NCBI GenBank assembly: GCA_023387135.1
Contig: JAEWIK010000138.1
Location: 1-8,894 of the forward strand
DNA: 8,894 bases
Source of the DNA: Actinomycetes bacterium
Lineage (GTDB): Bacteria; Actinomycetota; Actinomycetes; Propionibacteriales; Propionibacteriaceae
Direction of reading: 5' to 3'
Every line of letters begins with the position of its first letter. Position 1 is the first letter of the stretch. The position numbers and the translations under genes are program-made. The notes under the pieces were generated by a model. That model was not told where the DNA came from. It made no database searches and saw nothing but the letters and a program-made list of their open reading frames with translations. This document shows positions 1-5,829 of the stretch, one piece after another.

Positions 1-1
1 C

Positions 2-898
2 TACTACGTCATCGGCGGCCACGATGGGAACGGCCAGTTGTGGGACGGCGCCGGCTACGACCCGCGCGCGGGGACGTGGAAGGCGATCGCCCCGCTGCCC
101 GGCTCCCGTCCCGAGCAGCCGTGGAACCTGGCAGCGAGCGTCGTCGGCGATCTCGTCTACGTCAGGCTGACCTTCGAGGAGCAGGGCGAGTTGCTCGCCT
201 ACGACACGGGCTCCGACACCTGGACGAAGCTCGGCCCCACCGACGAGACCGAGACCTACGTCGGCACCGCCGACGCGCTGGTGAAGTTCCGCGGGCTGAA
301 CGACCCGGGCAGCCTGCCGCCGCAGGTGCTGGAAGGCGGCTCCTGGCGGGACCTGCCGCCCAGCCCGCTTCCCTCGGGTGGCTCGGTGCGGGTGTTCGGG
401 CTCGACGACCACAGCATCGGGCTGGAGACGGGCGGCCGGATCGCCGTGCTCCACACCGGGACCCGGCAGTGGTCGGATCCTTCGGCTCCCGGCGACACGT
501 CGCCGGAACTCGCTTTCGGCACCGGCGGCGTGGCGGTGTTCGCCTCGCTGTCCGACCAGGAGACCGAGGCCCTCCACAACAACAAGCAGGGCCTCGTCGT
601 GGTCACGTACGGCGAGGCGGGCTGGCGCACCGCGACACCGCTGGCGAGCGACGGCGGCCTGGGCGCCTACACCGGCCCGTCGAGCGGGCACTGGGCGGTC
701 GTGGCGGGCAACCTCTACGACCCGGCGGAGGACCGCTGGCTGCAGGTGCCCGCGATGCCGGGCAGCGAGTTCCTGTGGAACTCGCGGGACGTGGCGGCTG
801 GCCCCGAGGGCGTGCTGAGCTGCTACCCGTTCGCCGTGGACATCGCCACCGAGAGCAGGACCGCCGAGGACGGGTGCTACTTCCTCCCGCTGGCCTGA
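2..898 (+). CDS. Kelch-type beta-propeller protein, 3' part (start outside window)
   Basis: The reading frame is already open at the left edge, so the start codon lies upstream; the in-frame TTG at 38 is not a credible start because Kelch-like sequence (YYVIGGHDGNG) precedes it. About 298 residues are visible, ending at TGA 896-898. Blade-like repeats carry the typical hydrophobic-GG turn followed by a Y-D-x(4-5)-W strand: YDPRAGTW, YDTGSDTW, a degenerate HTGTRQW and YDPAEDRW, several followed by a short proline-containing loop. This pattern is characteristic of Kelch/galactose-oxidase-like propellers. Two cysteines near the C-terminus (in SCYPF and DGCYF) could form a disulfide, which would fit a secreted or surface protein, but the N-terminus that would carry a signal peptide is not visible. 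Kelch propellers bind proteins or sugars; nothing seen here indicates an enzymatic activity. The gene converges on the M20 gene with only 5 bp between the stop codons. Confidence 0.8.
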   Translation, partial: YYVIGGHDGNGQLWDGAGYDPRAGTWKAIAPLPGSRPEQPWNLAASVVGDLVYVRLTFEEQGELLAYDTGSDTWTKLGPTDETETYVGTADALVKFRGLNDPGSLPPQVLEGGSWRDLPPSPLPSGGSVRVFGLDDHSIGLETGGRIAVLHTGTRQWSDPSAPGDTSPELAFGTGGVAVFASLSDQETEALHNNKQGLVVVTYGEAGWRTATPLASDGGLGAYTGPSSGHWAVVAGNLYDPAEDRWLQVPAMPGSEFLWNSRDVAAGPEGVLSCYPFAVDIATESRTAEDGCYFLPLA

Positions 899-903
899 GG
901 CTG

Positions 904-2121
904 CTAGAGCGCGCCCGCGAGGTGGGCGCCGCCCACGAAGCCTGCCGCGAAGGCGAGCGCCGACTGCCGCACCGAGTCCTCACCGGGCAGGTAGCGCGGA
1001 TGGTGGAGGCCCACCTCGTACCTGCCGTCCGAGGCGGCGCCGGGCCCCGTCCCGACGAACACCATCAGGCTCGGAGCGACCCGGGAGTAGTGCGAGAAGT
1101 CGTCGGCGCCCAGCGACCTGAACGGCTCGTGGGCCAGCAGCATCCCGCTCGTGGCGAGCAGGGGATCGACGGTCTGCACCAGCCGTGAGTCGTTGGACAG
1201 CACAGGATCGCCGGTGGTGATGGTGACCTCGGCCCTGGCTCCGCGGGCCCTGGCCGTGTGGTCGGCGAGCCGCCGGATCGCCTCGTGCAGGTGCTCCTGG
1301 TCGTCGTCGTGCATCGTCCTGATGATCCCGTGCAGGAAACCGCTGGCGGGGATGATGTTGTGGGTGGCGCCGGCCCTGATCTCGCCGATGGTGATGAGGG
1401 CGGGACGGATCGGGTCGATCGTCCTGCCGATCAGTTCCTGCAGGCCGAGCACGATGCTCGCCAGCACGGGGATCGGGTCGATCGTGATGTGGGGGTAGGC
1501 GCCGTGGCCGGGCTGGCCGTGGACGACGATGTCGAACTCGTCGGCGGCGGCGTTCACCCCGCCCGTGCCGGTGCTCACCACTCCCGCGGGCACCCGCGGC
1601 TGCACGTGGACGCCGATCATGGCCCGCACCTCGTGCTCGGTGAGCACTCCCGACTTGGCGACGTCCTCACCGCCGGAGGGCTGCACCTCCTCCCGCGGCT
1701 GGAACACCGTCAACAGCCCGAGCGGCAGGTCGACCTTGCGGGCCGCCTGTTGCAGTGCCCACGCCGCGGCCATGTGGACGTCGTGCCCGCAGGCGTGCAT
1801 GGTGCCGTTGGCCGAGGCCCACGACACCTCCGTCTGCTCCCGCACCGGGAGGGCGTCCATCTCGGCCCGGATCGCCACCGACGGCCCCGACGCGGGTCCC
1901 GTCCGCACCACCAGTCCGGTCTCCGCCACGCGCGTCGGCCTGGTGCCCGGCATCGCCCTGCGGAGCCTGTCGGCGGTGGGCTTCTCCGCGCCCCCGACGA
2001 AGGGATGGCGGTGCAGTTCCCGGCGCAGCGCCTGGGCCTGCGGCAGCACCTCGTCGAGGGCGCCGGTCAGCGCGGCGAGCAGCTTCCGTGCGGCAGGGGT
2101 GGGCCAGGTCATGATGCCCAT
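904..2121 (-). CDS. M20 family amidohydrolase (N-acyl-amino-acid / peptidase M20D type)
   Basis: This 405-residue protein has the normal length for the AbgB/HipO-like M20D amidohydrolases, dinuclear metal enzymes that hydrolyse the amide bond of N-acylated amino acids or related conjugates in the cytoplasm. Visible family motifs are RAEMDALP (residues 85-92), HACGHD (109-114, giving metal ligands C111 and H113), the tandem glutamates of REEVQPSGG (E144/E145, catalytic base and ligand), H172 in GVHVQP and H373 in LHHPRY, the last ligand. The dimerisation/lid domain lies roughly at 190-300 and includes GQPGHGAYP and GATHNIIPASG. No signal peptide is seen. The start is ATG at 2121, preceded by GGTG; an in-frame ATG at 2112 is an alternative. 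It follows the rlmA-like gene by 43 bp on the same strand and may be the last gene of that unit. The natural substrate cannot be read from the sequence. Confidence 0.92.
   Translation of the reverse strand: MGIMTWPTPAARKLLAALTGALDEVLPQAQALRRELHRHPFVGGAEKPTADRLRRAMPGTRPTRVAETGLVVRTGPASGPSVAIRAEMDALPVREQTEVSWASANGTMHACGHDVHMAAAWALQQAARKVDLPLGLLTVFQPREEVQPSGGEDVAKSGVLTEHEVRAMIGVHVQPRVPAGVVSTGTGGVNAAADEFDIVVHGQPGHGAYPHITIDPIPVLASIVLGLQELIGRTIDPIRPALITIGEIRAGATHNIIPASGFLHGIIRTMHDDDQEHLHEAIRRLADHTARARGARAEVTITTGDPVLSNDSRLVQTVDPLLATSGMLLAHEPFRSLGADDFSHYSRVAPSLMVFVGTGPGAASDGRYEVGLHHPRYLPGEDSVRQSALAFAAGFVGGAHLAGAL
922..936. terminator. Small hairpin just past the Kelch gene stop, inside the convergent gene
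   Basis: GTGGGC and GCCCAC form a perfect 6-bp stem around a 3-nt GCC loop, 23 nt beyond the TGA of the Kelch gene. It has no T-tract, and it lies in the last codons of the M20 gene on the other strand, so coding constraint alone could explain it. It is the only obvious stem close to this convergent junction. Confidence 0.2.
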
Positions 2122-2164
2122 TGTTCACCAAGCCCTCACGGACGACCCCTACGCCGTCCACCGT

Positions 2165-2983
2165 TCAGCGCAGGTCACCCGCCGCTGGCAAGGGCTCGAA
2201 CACGTACAGGGTGACGTCCAGCTGGTCGGTGACGGGCTCGACGGGTACCGGCGGCTCGTGGAACGCGTTGGGGCCCATCGAGACGACGTCGCGGGCGAGT
2301 TCGGCGGAGAACTCCACGGCGTGCAGCATGCGCGACTTCACGGTCTGCTCGAAGAACTCCCCGGCCGCGGCGGTCAGCCGCTCCTGCTTGTCGGCCTCGA
2401 TCCCCAGCAGCCCGTAGCGCTGCCTGAGCTGTTGCAGGTGGCCGGGATTGGGCACCAGCACGAGCAGCCGGCCAGACGGCGCCAGGACGCGGGCGAACTC
2501 GGCGAGGTTGCGGGGGGCGAATACGCACAGCACGGCGTCGAAGCAGTCGTCGAGCAGGGGGAGCGGCGCCCAGACGTCGGCCACGACGGCGGCGATCCTG
2601 CTGTCGGCCCTGGCCGCCGTCCTCGCGGCCGCCACGGAGACGTCGAGCGCCACCCCGCGACGAGAAGGGTCGTCGCCGAGTGCCTGGCGCAGGTACTGGG
2701 CCGTCCCCGAGCCGACCTCCAGCACGCGCGGCGCGCGCCGCGCATGCTCGGCGACCAGGTTGAGCACCCTGTCGAAGAGGCCCGACGAGAGCACCCTGCC
2801 ACGGGCGGCCAGCATCTCGGCGGTGTCGGCGTTCTTCGGCTGCCCGGACGCCAGCAGGTTTAGGTACCCCTGCCGCGCGACGTCGAAGCTGTGCCCGCGC
2901 GGACAGGCCACCACCTCGCCGATGCTGAGCGGCCCGCCACAGTGCGGGCAGGCGAGCAGGCCGGTGGCGGCGTCGAGACCCAT
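2165..2983 (-). CDS. rlmA: RlmA-type 23S rRNA (guanine-N1) methyltransferase
   Basis: The 272-residue protein has the full RlmA architecture. An N-terminal zinc finger has ligands C12, C15, C27 and H31 (CPHC ... CPRGH), followed by the family hallmark SFDVARQGYLNLL (32-44). A class I SAM-dependent methyltransferase fold then follows, with motif I VLEVGSGTAQY at 87-97, the acidic end of strand 2 at D114, AVVADVW at 132-138, and VFAPRN (154-159) with VPNPGH further on. RlmA enzymes methylate N1 of G745 or G748 in helix 35 of 23S rRNA using SAM. The RlmA(II)/TlrB branch (G748) is linked to tylosin tolerance, the RlmA(I) branch to normal ribosome function. Motifs alone do not separate the two here. 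The start is ATG at 2983 with a weak AGGGCG upstream. It lies 57 bp after the SURF1 stop and 43 bp before the M20 gene, consistent with one transcript. Confidence 0.88.
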   Translation of the reverse strand: MGLDAATGLLACPHCGGPLSIGEVVACPRGHSFDVARQGYLNLLASGQPKNADTAEMLAARGRVLSSGLFDRVLNLVAEHARRAPRVLEVGSGTAQYLRQALGDDPSRRGVALDVSVAAARTAARADSRIAAVVADVWAPLPLLDDCFDAVLCVFAPRNLAEFARVLAPSGRLLVLVPNPGHLQQLRQRYGLLGIEADKQERLTAAAGEFFEQTVKSRMLHAVEFSAELARDVVSMGPNAFHEPPVPVEPVTDQLDVTLYVFEPLPAAGDLR

Positions 2984-3040
2984 CGCGTCACGCCCTGCCG
3001 GGCCGGCGCGCTCCGTCGAGGGTCGGTCTGCTGGTCGTGG

Positions 3041-3820
3041 TCACGAGGCCTCCTCCTGCGTCATCGCCTTGCGGGCCTTCACGTCCGACCTGATGAGCAG
3101 CACCAGGCCGGCCGCCGCTATCCCGCTGAACATGAACCATTGAATCGCATACGAGAAGTGGTTGCCCTCCGTCAGTTCGGGAGGCTGCACGGGGGAGAGG
3201 CCGTCCTCGGCGGCGGGGGTCTGCTCGATCACCGTGAGGTAGCCGTTGAGCAGCGGGTAGCCGAGCGCCTGTTCGAGCGCCGTGGAGTTGACCAGCCTGA
3301 TGGTGCCGCCGGCCGGCGTGACGGCGCTCTGCGGTCCCTCGTCGTTGCGCCGGACGTAGCCCACGATCGTCACCTGCCCGGCGGGCGCGGGCGGTGCGGC
3401 CGACGGGAAGTCCTGCCCGTCTGGACGCTGGGCGAAGCCCCTGTCGACGAGCAGGTGGCGCCCGTCGGCGGTCGTCAGCGGGGTGACCACCTCGTAGCCC
3501 TGCAGCCCCGCGTTCGAGCGGTACCTGACCACGAATTGGTGGACGGGGTCGAAGGTGCCGCTGACCCGCACGCGCTGCCACTGGTCGGCGTCGGTCAGGA
3601 CGGGCCCGAACACCTCTGAGTAGTCGCGGATCGGGGCGTCCTCGTGCTGCACCACCGACTGGTTGAGATGCCTGCGCTGGTCGAGCCTGTCGAGCTGCCA
3701 GAAGCCGAGGTTGACGAAGGCGGTGGCGAGGCAGCCCACCACGAGCGCGAGCGCCAGCCACCGCAACCACATCCTGCCGGCGGGGCGGGTGCCCATCGGC
3801 TGGTTCAGCAGGTTGCTCAC
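3041..3820 (-). CDS. SURF1 family cytochrome c oxidase assembly protein
   Basis: SURF1/Shy1 proteins are membrane proteins that help insert heme a into subunit I of aa3-type cytochrome oxidase. The 259-residue product has the expected two-helix topology: an N-terminal transmembrane helix (about 17-39), a large extracytoplasmic domain, and a C-terminal helix (about 225-244) followed by a short charged tail. Family motifs are GFWQLDRLDQR (39-49), GYEVVTPL (108-115), LLVDRGF (123-129) and HFSYAIQWF (221-229). The start is GTG at 3820, which overlaps the TGA of the upstream DUF3099 gene as GTGA, so translation is probably coupled. Extending the frame to ATG 4051 gives an Arg/Pro-rich segment that is merely the DUF3099 gene read in another frame. 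An internal ATG at 3796 is a less likely start. The gene implies that the organism makes a heme-copper oxidase, although no oxidase subunit is in the window. Confidence 0.92.
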   Translation of the reverse strand: MSNLLNQPMGTRPAGRMWLRWLALALVVGCLATAFVNLGFWQLDRLDQRRHLNQSVVQHEDAPIRDYSEVFGPVLTDADQWQRVRVSGTFDPVHQFVVRYRSNAGLQGYEVVTPLTTADGRHLLVDRGFAQRPDGQDFPSAAPPAPAGQVTIVGYVRRNDEGPQSAVTPAGGTIRLVNSTALEQALGYPLLNGYLTVIEQTPAAEDGLSPVQPPELTEGNHFSYAIQWFMFSGIAAAGLVLLIRSDVKARKAMTQEEAS

Positions 3821-4143
3821 GCGTCGTCCACCACCGACCCGGGGAGGGTCTGCGGGCTGGAGAGAGCGGGACGATCGGCGTCCGGAGTGCCCGGCGGCTG
3901 CTGCGGCGGAGCCGAGCGCAGGTCGATCGCGTTGGCGAGCATGACGCCGAGGGCGGGGAGGATCGCCGCCGCGACGAGCAGCAACAGGTTCCACGGCAGC
4001 GGCGTCAGGCAGGCGGCGATGAAGCAGGCGACGCGAACCGCCATCGTCCACAGGTATCTCGTACGCCGGGCGTCGGTGTCGAGCGACCTGCTGAAGCGCG
4101 CGGTGGTGATCACCGCCGGCTTGCTCGAGTCAGTGCCCTTCAC
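3817..4143 (-). CDS. DUF3099 family small membrane protein
   Basis: This 108-residue protein matches the actinobacterial DUF3099 pattern: an N-terminal VITTARFSRS-like segment (11-20), a basic stretch ending in RRTRYLWTMAVR (26-37), two hydrophobic helices (about 34-48 and 51-69), then PALGVMLANAID (63-74) and a variable Pro/Ser tail. Its function is unknown. The start is GTG at 4143. Seven nucleotides upstream is TAGGCT, a good -10 element, and no Shine-Dalgarno lies between, so the mRNA may be leaderless. The stop overlaps the SURF1 start by 4 nt, which ties the protein to the SURF1 transcript. It diverges from fabG across 82 bp. Confidence 0.85.
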   Translation of the reverse strand: MKGTDSSKPAVITTARFSRSLDTDARRTRYLWTMAVRVACFIAACLTPLPWNLLLLVAAAILPALGVMLANAIDLRSAPPQQPPGTPDADRPALSSPQTLPGSVVDDA

Positions 4144-4150
4144 GACCGCA

Positions 4151-4156
4151 AGCCTA
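4151..4156 (-). promoter_or_regulatory. Candidate -10 element for the DUF3099/SURF1 unit
   Basis: On the minus strand this reads TAGGCT (TANNNT), followed by exactly 7 nt and then the GTG start of the DUF3099 gene. That spacing puts transcription initiation at or next to the start codon. No convincing -35 hexamer is seen at 17-18 nt; that zone overlaps the palindrome at 4174-4188. Confidence 0.5.
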
Positions 4157-4173
4157 GGCGGGACAAAGTCACG

Positions 4174-4188
4174 AGACGAGACTTGTCT
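4174..4188. promoter_or_regulatory. 15-bp imperfect palindrome in the divergent promoter region (candidate operator)
   Basis: AGACGAG-A-CTTGTCT has half-sites that pair at 6 of 7 positions around a central A, giving outer arms AGAC/GTCT. It lies near the middle of the 82-bp gap between the DUF3099 and fabG starts, overlapping the expected -35 zone of the minus-strand promoter and upstream of the fabG promoter. Size and symmetry fit a dimeric helix-turn-helix repressor site. Which regulator binds, if any, is unknown. Confidence 0.35.
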
Positions 4189-4221
4189 GATTCGGGAGCG
4201 CCCCGCCTTCGCCGGAGGGGC

Positions 4222-4227
4222 TAGCGT
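4222..4227 (+). promoter_or_regulatory. Candidate -10 element for fabG (leaderless from GTG 4235)
   Basis: TAGCGT matches TANNNT and is followed by exactly 7 nt (GACGCCC) and then GTG at 4235, mirroring the arrangement on the divergent DUF3099 gene. If it is used, the fabG mRNA starts at GTG 4235 and the upstream GTG at 4226, which overlaps the hexamer, is not translated. The competing reading is a ribosome-bound leader with GGAGGGG at 4214-4220. Confidence 0.4.
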
Positions 4228-4945
4228 GACGCCCGTGAGTCAACCGCGCAGCGTGATAGTGACAGGTGGCAACCGAGGCATCGGCCGTGCCGTGGCCGAG
4301 CGATTCGTGGCGGACGGCCACCGCGTGGCGGCTCTCAGCCGCTCGGGCGACGCGCCTGCAGGCGCCCTCGGCGTGGTGTGCGACGTCACCGACGGCGCCC
4401 AGGTCGACGAGGCCTTCGCGACCGCCGAGGCGGCCCACGGTCCGGTCGAGGTGCTCGTGGCCAACTCCGGGGTGACCAAGGACACGCTCATCCTGCGCAT
4501 GAGCGAGGACGACTTCAGCGGCGTGCTCGACGTCAACCTCACCGGCTCCTTCCGGGTGGCGAAGCGGGCGGCGAAGTCGATGCTGCGGGCGAGGTTCGGC
4601 AGGATCATCTTCACAGGCTCGGTGGTCGGCCTCTACGGCTCGCCCGGGCAGGTGAACTACGCGTCGTCCAAGGCGGCGCTGGTGGGGCTCGCGAGGTCGC
4701 TCAGCCGCGAGCTCGGCAGCCGTGGGCTGACCGCCAACGTGGTCGCCCCCGGCTTCATCGAGACCGACATGACGGCGTCCCTGGGCGAGGAGCTCGTCGA
4801 GAAGTACAAGGCCTCGACTCCCGCGGGTCGGCTGGGCAAGGTGGACGAGGTCGCCGCGGCGGTAGCCTTCCTCGCCAGTGACGAGGCCGGGTTCATCACC
4901 GGCGCGGTGCTGCCGGTCGACGGCGGCTTGGGCATGGGGCACTAG
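4226..4945 (+). CDS. fabG: 3-oxoacyl-ACP reductase FabG (MabA-like)
   Basis: FabG is the NADPH-dependent short-chain dehydrogenase that reduces 3-oxoacyl-ACP to 3-hydroxyacyl-ACP in type II fatty-acid synthesis. The 239-residue product carries the cofactor motif TGGNRGIG (13-20), NSGVTKD around N80-D86, and catalytic N104, S132, Y145 and K149 (YASSK). It also has ANVVAPGFIETDMT, the usual SDR PG segment, and ends in GGLGMGH, the same terminus as mycobacterial MabA. Other segments (RSGDAPAG near 39-46, CDVTD at 52-56) also resemble MabA. GTG 4226 is chosen because GGAGGGG at 4214-4220 precedes it by 5 nt. GTG 4235 (236 aa, beginning MSQPRSV) is a serious alternative because it would start a leaderless transcript and aligns better with the short N-termini I recall for actinobacterial FabG. 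It is followed after 9 bp by fabI, so the two form an operon. Confidence 0.95.
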   Translation: MTPVSQPRSVIVTGGNRGIGRAVAERFVADGHRVAALSRSGDAPAGALGVVCDVTDGAQVDEAFATAEAAHGPVEVLVANSGVTKDTLILRMSEDDFSGVLDVNLTGSFRVAKRAAKSMLRARFGRIIFTGSVVGLYGSPGQVNYASSKAALVGLARSLSRELGSRGLTANVVAPGFIETDMTASLGEELVEKYKASTPAGRLGKVDEVAAAVAFLASDEAGFITGAVLPVDGGLGMGH

Positions 4946-4949
4946 GAGA
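4944..4949 (+). promoter_or_regulatory. Ribosome binding site of fabI overlapping the fabG stop
   Basis: AGGAGA shares bases with the fabG stop codon (TAG at 4943-4945) and lies 5 nt before the fabI ATG. Ribosomes finishing fabG would cover the site, so fabG and fabI translation is likely coupled. Confidence 0.7.
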
Positions 4950-4954
4950 CTGAC

Positions 4955-5725
4955 ATGGGCATCCTCGAAGGCAAGAACATCCTCGTGGCGGGGGTGACGA
5001 TGAACACCTCCATCGGCTACCGCGTCGCCGAGCTCGCGCAGGCTGAAGGCGCGAAGGTCGTCGTCTCCAACTTCGGACGGGCCATGAGCCTGACGGCCCG
5101 CGTCCTCAAGCGGCTCGATCCCGAGCCCCCCCTGCTCGAACTCGACGTCAGCAACGAGGACCACCTCGCGAGCCTCGCCGACAGGCTCGGCGAGCACGTC
5201 GACCACCTCGACGGCGTCGTCCACTCGATCGCCTTCGCCAACCCCGAGACGGCCCTCGGCGGGAAGTTCCTGACGACCGGCTTCGGCGATGTCGGGACGT
5301 CCCTGCAGGTGTCTGCCTACTCCCTGGTCAGCCTCACGATGGCGTGCAAGCCGCTGTTCGGCGAGACGGCGTCGGTCGTCGGCCTCACCTTCGACGCCCG
5401 GGTCTCGTGGCCGACGTACGACTGGATGGGGGTCTCGAAGTCGGCCCTGGAGAGCGCGTCGCGCTACCTCGCCCGCTACCTCGGCCCGGAGGGGGTCAGG
5501 AGCAACCTCGTCGCCGCCGGCCCGCTGGAGACCATCGCCAAGAAGGCGATCCCCGGCGCCGAGTCCTTCAACGACATCTGGGCCCAGCGCGCGCCGCTCG
5601 GCTGGGACCCCCGCGACCTCACCCCGACCGCCAAGGCTGTCGTGGCGCTGCTGTCGGACTGGTTCCCCGCGACCACCGGCGAGATGCTGCACGTCGACGG
5701 GGGCCTGCACTCCACCGGCGCCTGA
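4955..5725 (+). CDS. fabI: Enoyl-ACP reductase (NADH), InhA/FabI type
   Basis: This enzyme reduces trans-2-enoyl-ACP to acyl-ACP, the last step of each fatty-acid elongation cycle. The 256-residue protein is an SDR of the FabI/InhA class. It has the divergent nucleotide loop GVTMNTSIGY (13-22), DVSNEDH (64-70, adenine-side acidic turn), GVVHSIAFA (87-95, with S91 corresponding to InhA S94), and the catalytic pair Y155 and K162 in YDWMGVSK, followed by SALESASRYLARYLG, close to InhA YNWMTVAKSALES. It also has SNLVAAGPLETIA (183-195) and the C-terminal TGEMLHVDGG (241-250). The InhA-like active-site helix and its position directly behind a MabA-like fabG make it the functional counterpart of InhA, although at 256 aa it is shorter than mycobacterial InhA (269 aa). 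ATG 4955 has a good Shine-Dalgarno. It is a likely target of triclosan/isoniazid-type inhibitors by family, not shown here. Confidence 0.95.
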   Translation: MGILEGKNILVAGVTMNTSIGYRVAELAQAEGAKVVVSNFGRAMSLTARVLKRLDPEPPLLELDVSNEDHLASLADRLGEHVDHLDGVVHSIAFANPETALGGKFLTTGFGDVGTSLQVSAYSLVSLTMACKPLFGETASVVGLTFDARVSWPTYDWMGVSKSALESASRYLARYLGPEGVRSNLVAAGPLETIAKKAIPGAESFNDIWAQRAPLGWDPRDLTPTAKAVVALLSDWFPATTGEMLHVDGGLHSTGA

Positions 5726-5816
5726 GGGTTGCCGCACCGCCCGCGACCATCCCGCAGGACCGCCTCCCGGGGTGGCCAAGACGGCTCGTCGTGGCTAGTG
5801 GGTCCGCTCGAACGGA

Positions 5817-5822
5817 TAGGTT
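5817..5822 (+). promoter_or_regulatory. Candidate -10 element of the ABC ATPase gene (leaderless)
   Basis: TAGGTT lies exactly 7 nt before the ATG at 5830, which would put the transcript start at or beside the start codon. The 104-bp gap behind fabI leaves room for a separate promoter. No clear -35 box is seen. Confidence 0.45.
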
Positions 5823-5829
5823 AGGAGGC

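Noticed and set aside
40..1188. 382-codon Arg-rich plus-strand frame over the Kelch gene and the M20 3' end
   Set aside because: The other frame shows a clear Kelch protein and the minus strand shows the M20 metal ligands; this frame has shadow composition.
1407..1485. 16-bp direct repeat GGATCGGGTCGATCGT at 1407 and 1470
   Set aside because: Both copies encode the same TIDPI peptide within the M20 lid domain; coding coincidence explains it better than a regulatory or mobile repeat.
3821..4051. N-terminal extension of SURF1 to ATG 4051
   Set aside because: The added 77 residues are Arg/Pro-rich and merely re-read the DUF3099 gene; SURF1 homology starts just before the first membrane helix, after GTG 3820.
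3644..4225. Upstream extension of the fabG frame to 3644
   Set aside because: It runs antisense through SURF1 and DUF3099, and the SDR fold begins right after GTG 4226/4235.
4169..5779. 536-codon open frame on the minus strand opposite fabG and fabI
   Set aside because: It is rich in Arg/Gly/Asp/His with no recognisable domain and lies exactly antisense to two clear enzymes; long antisense frames are expected in very GC-rich codons.
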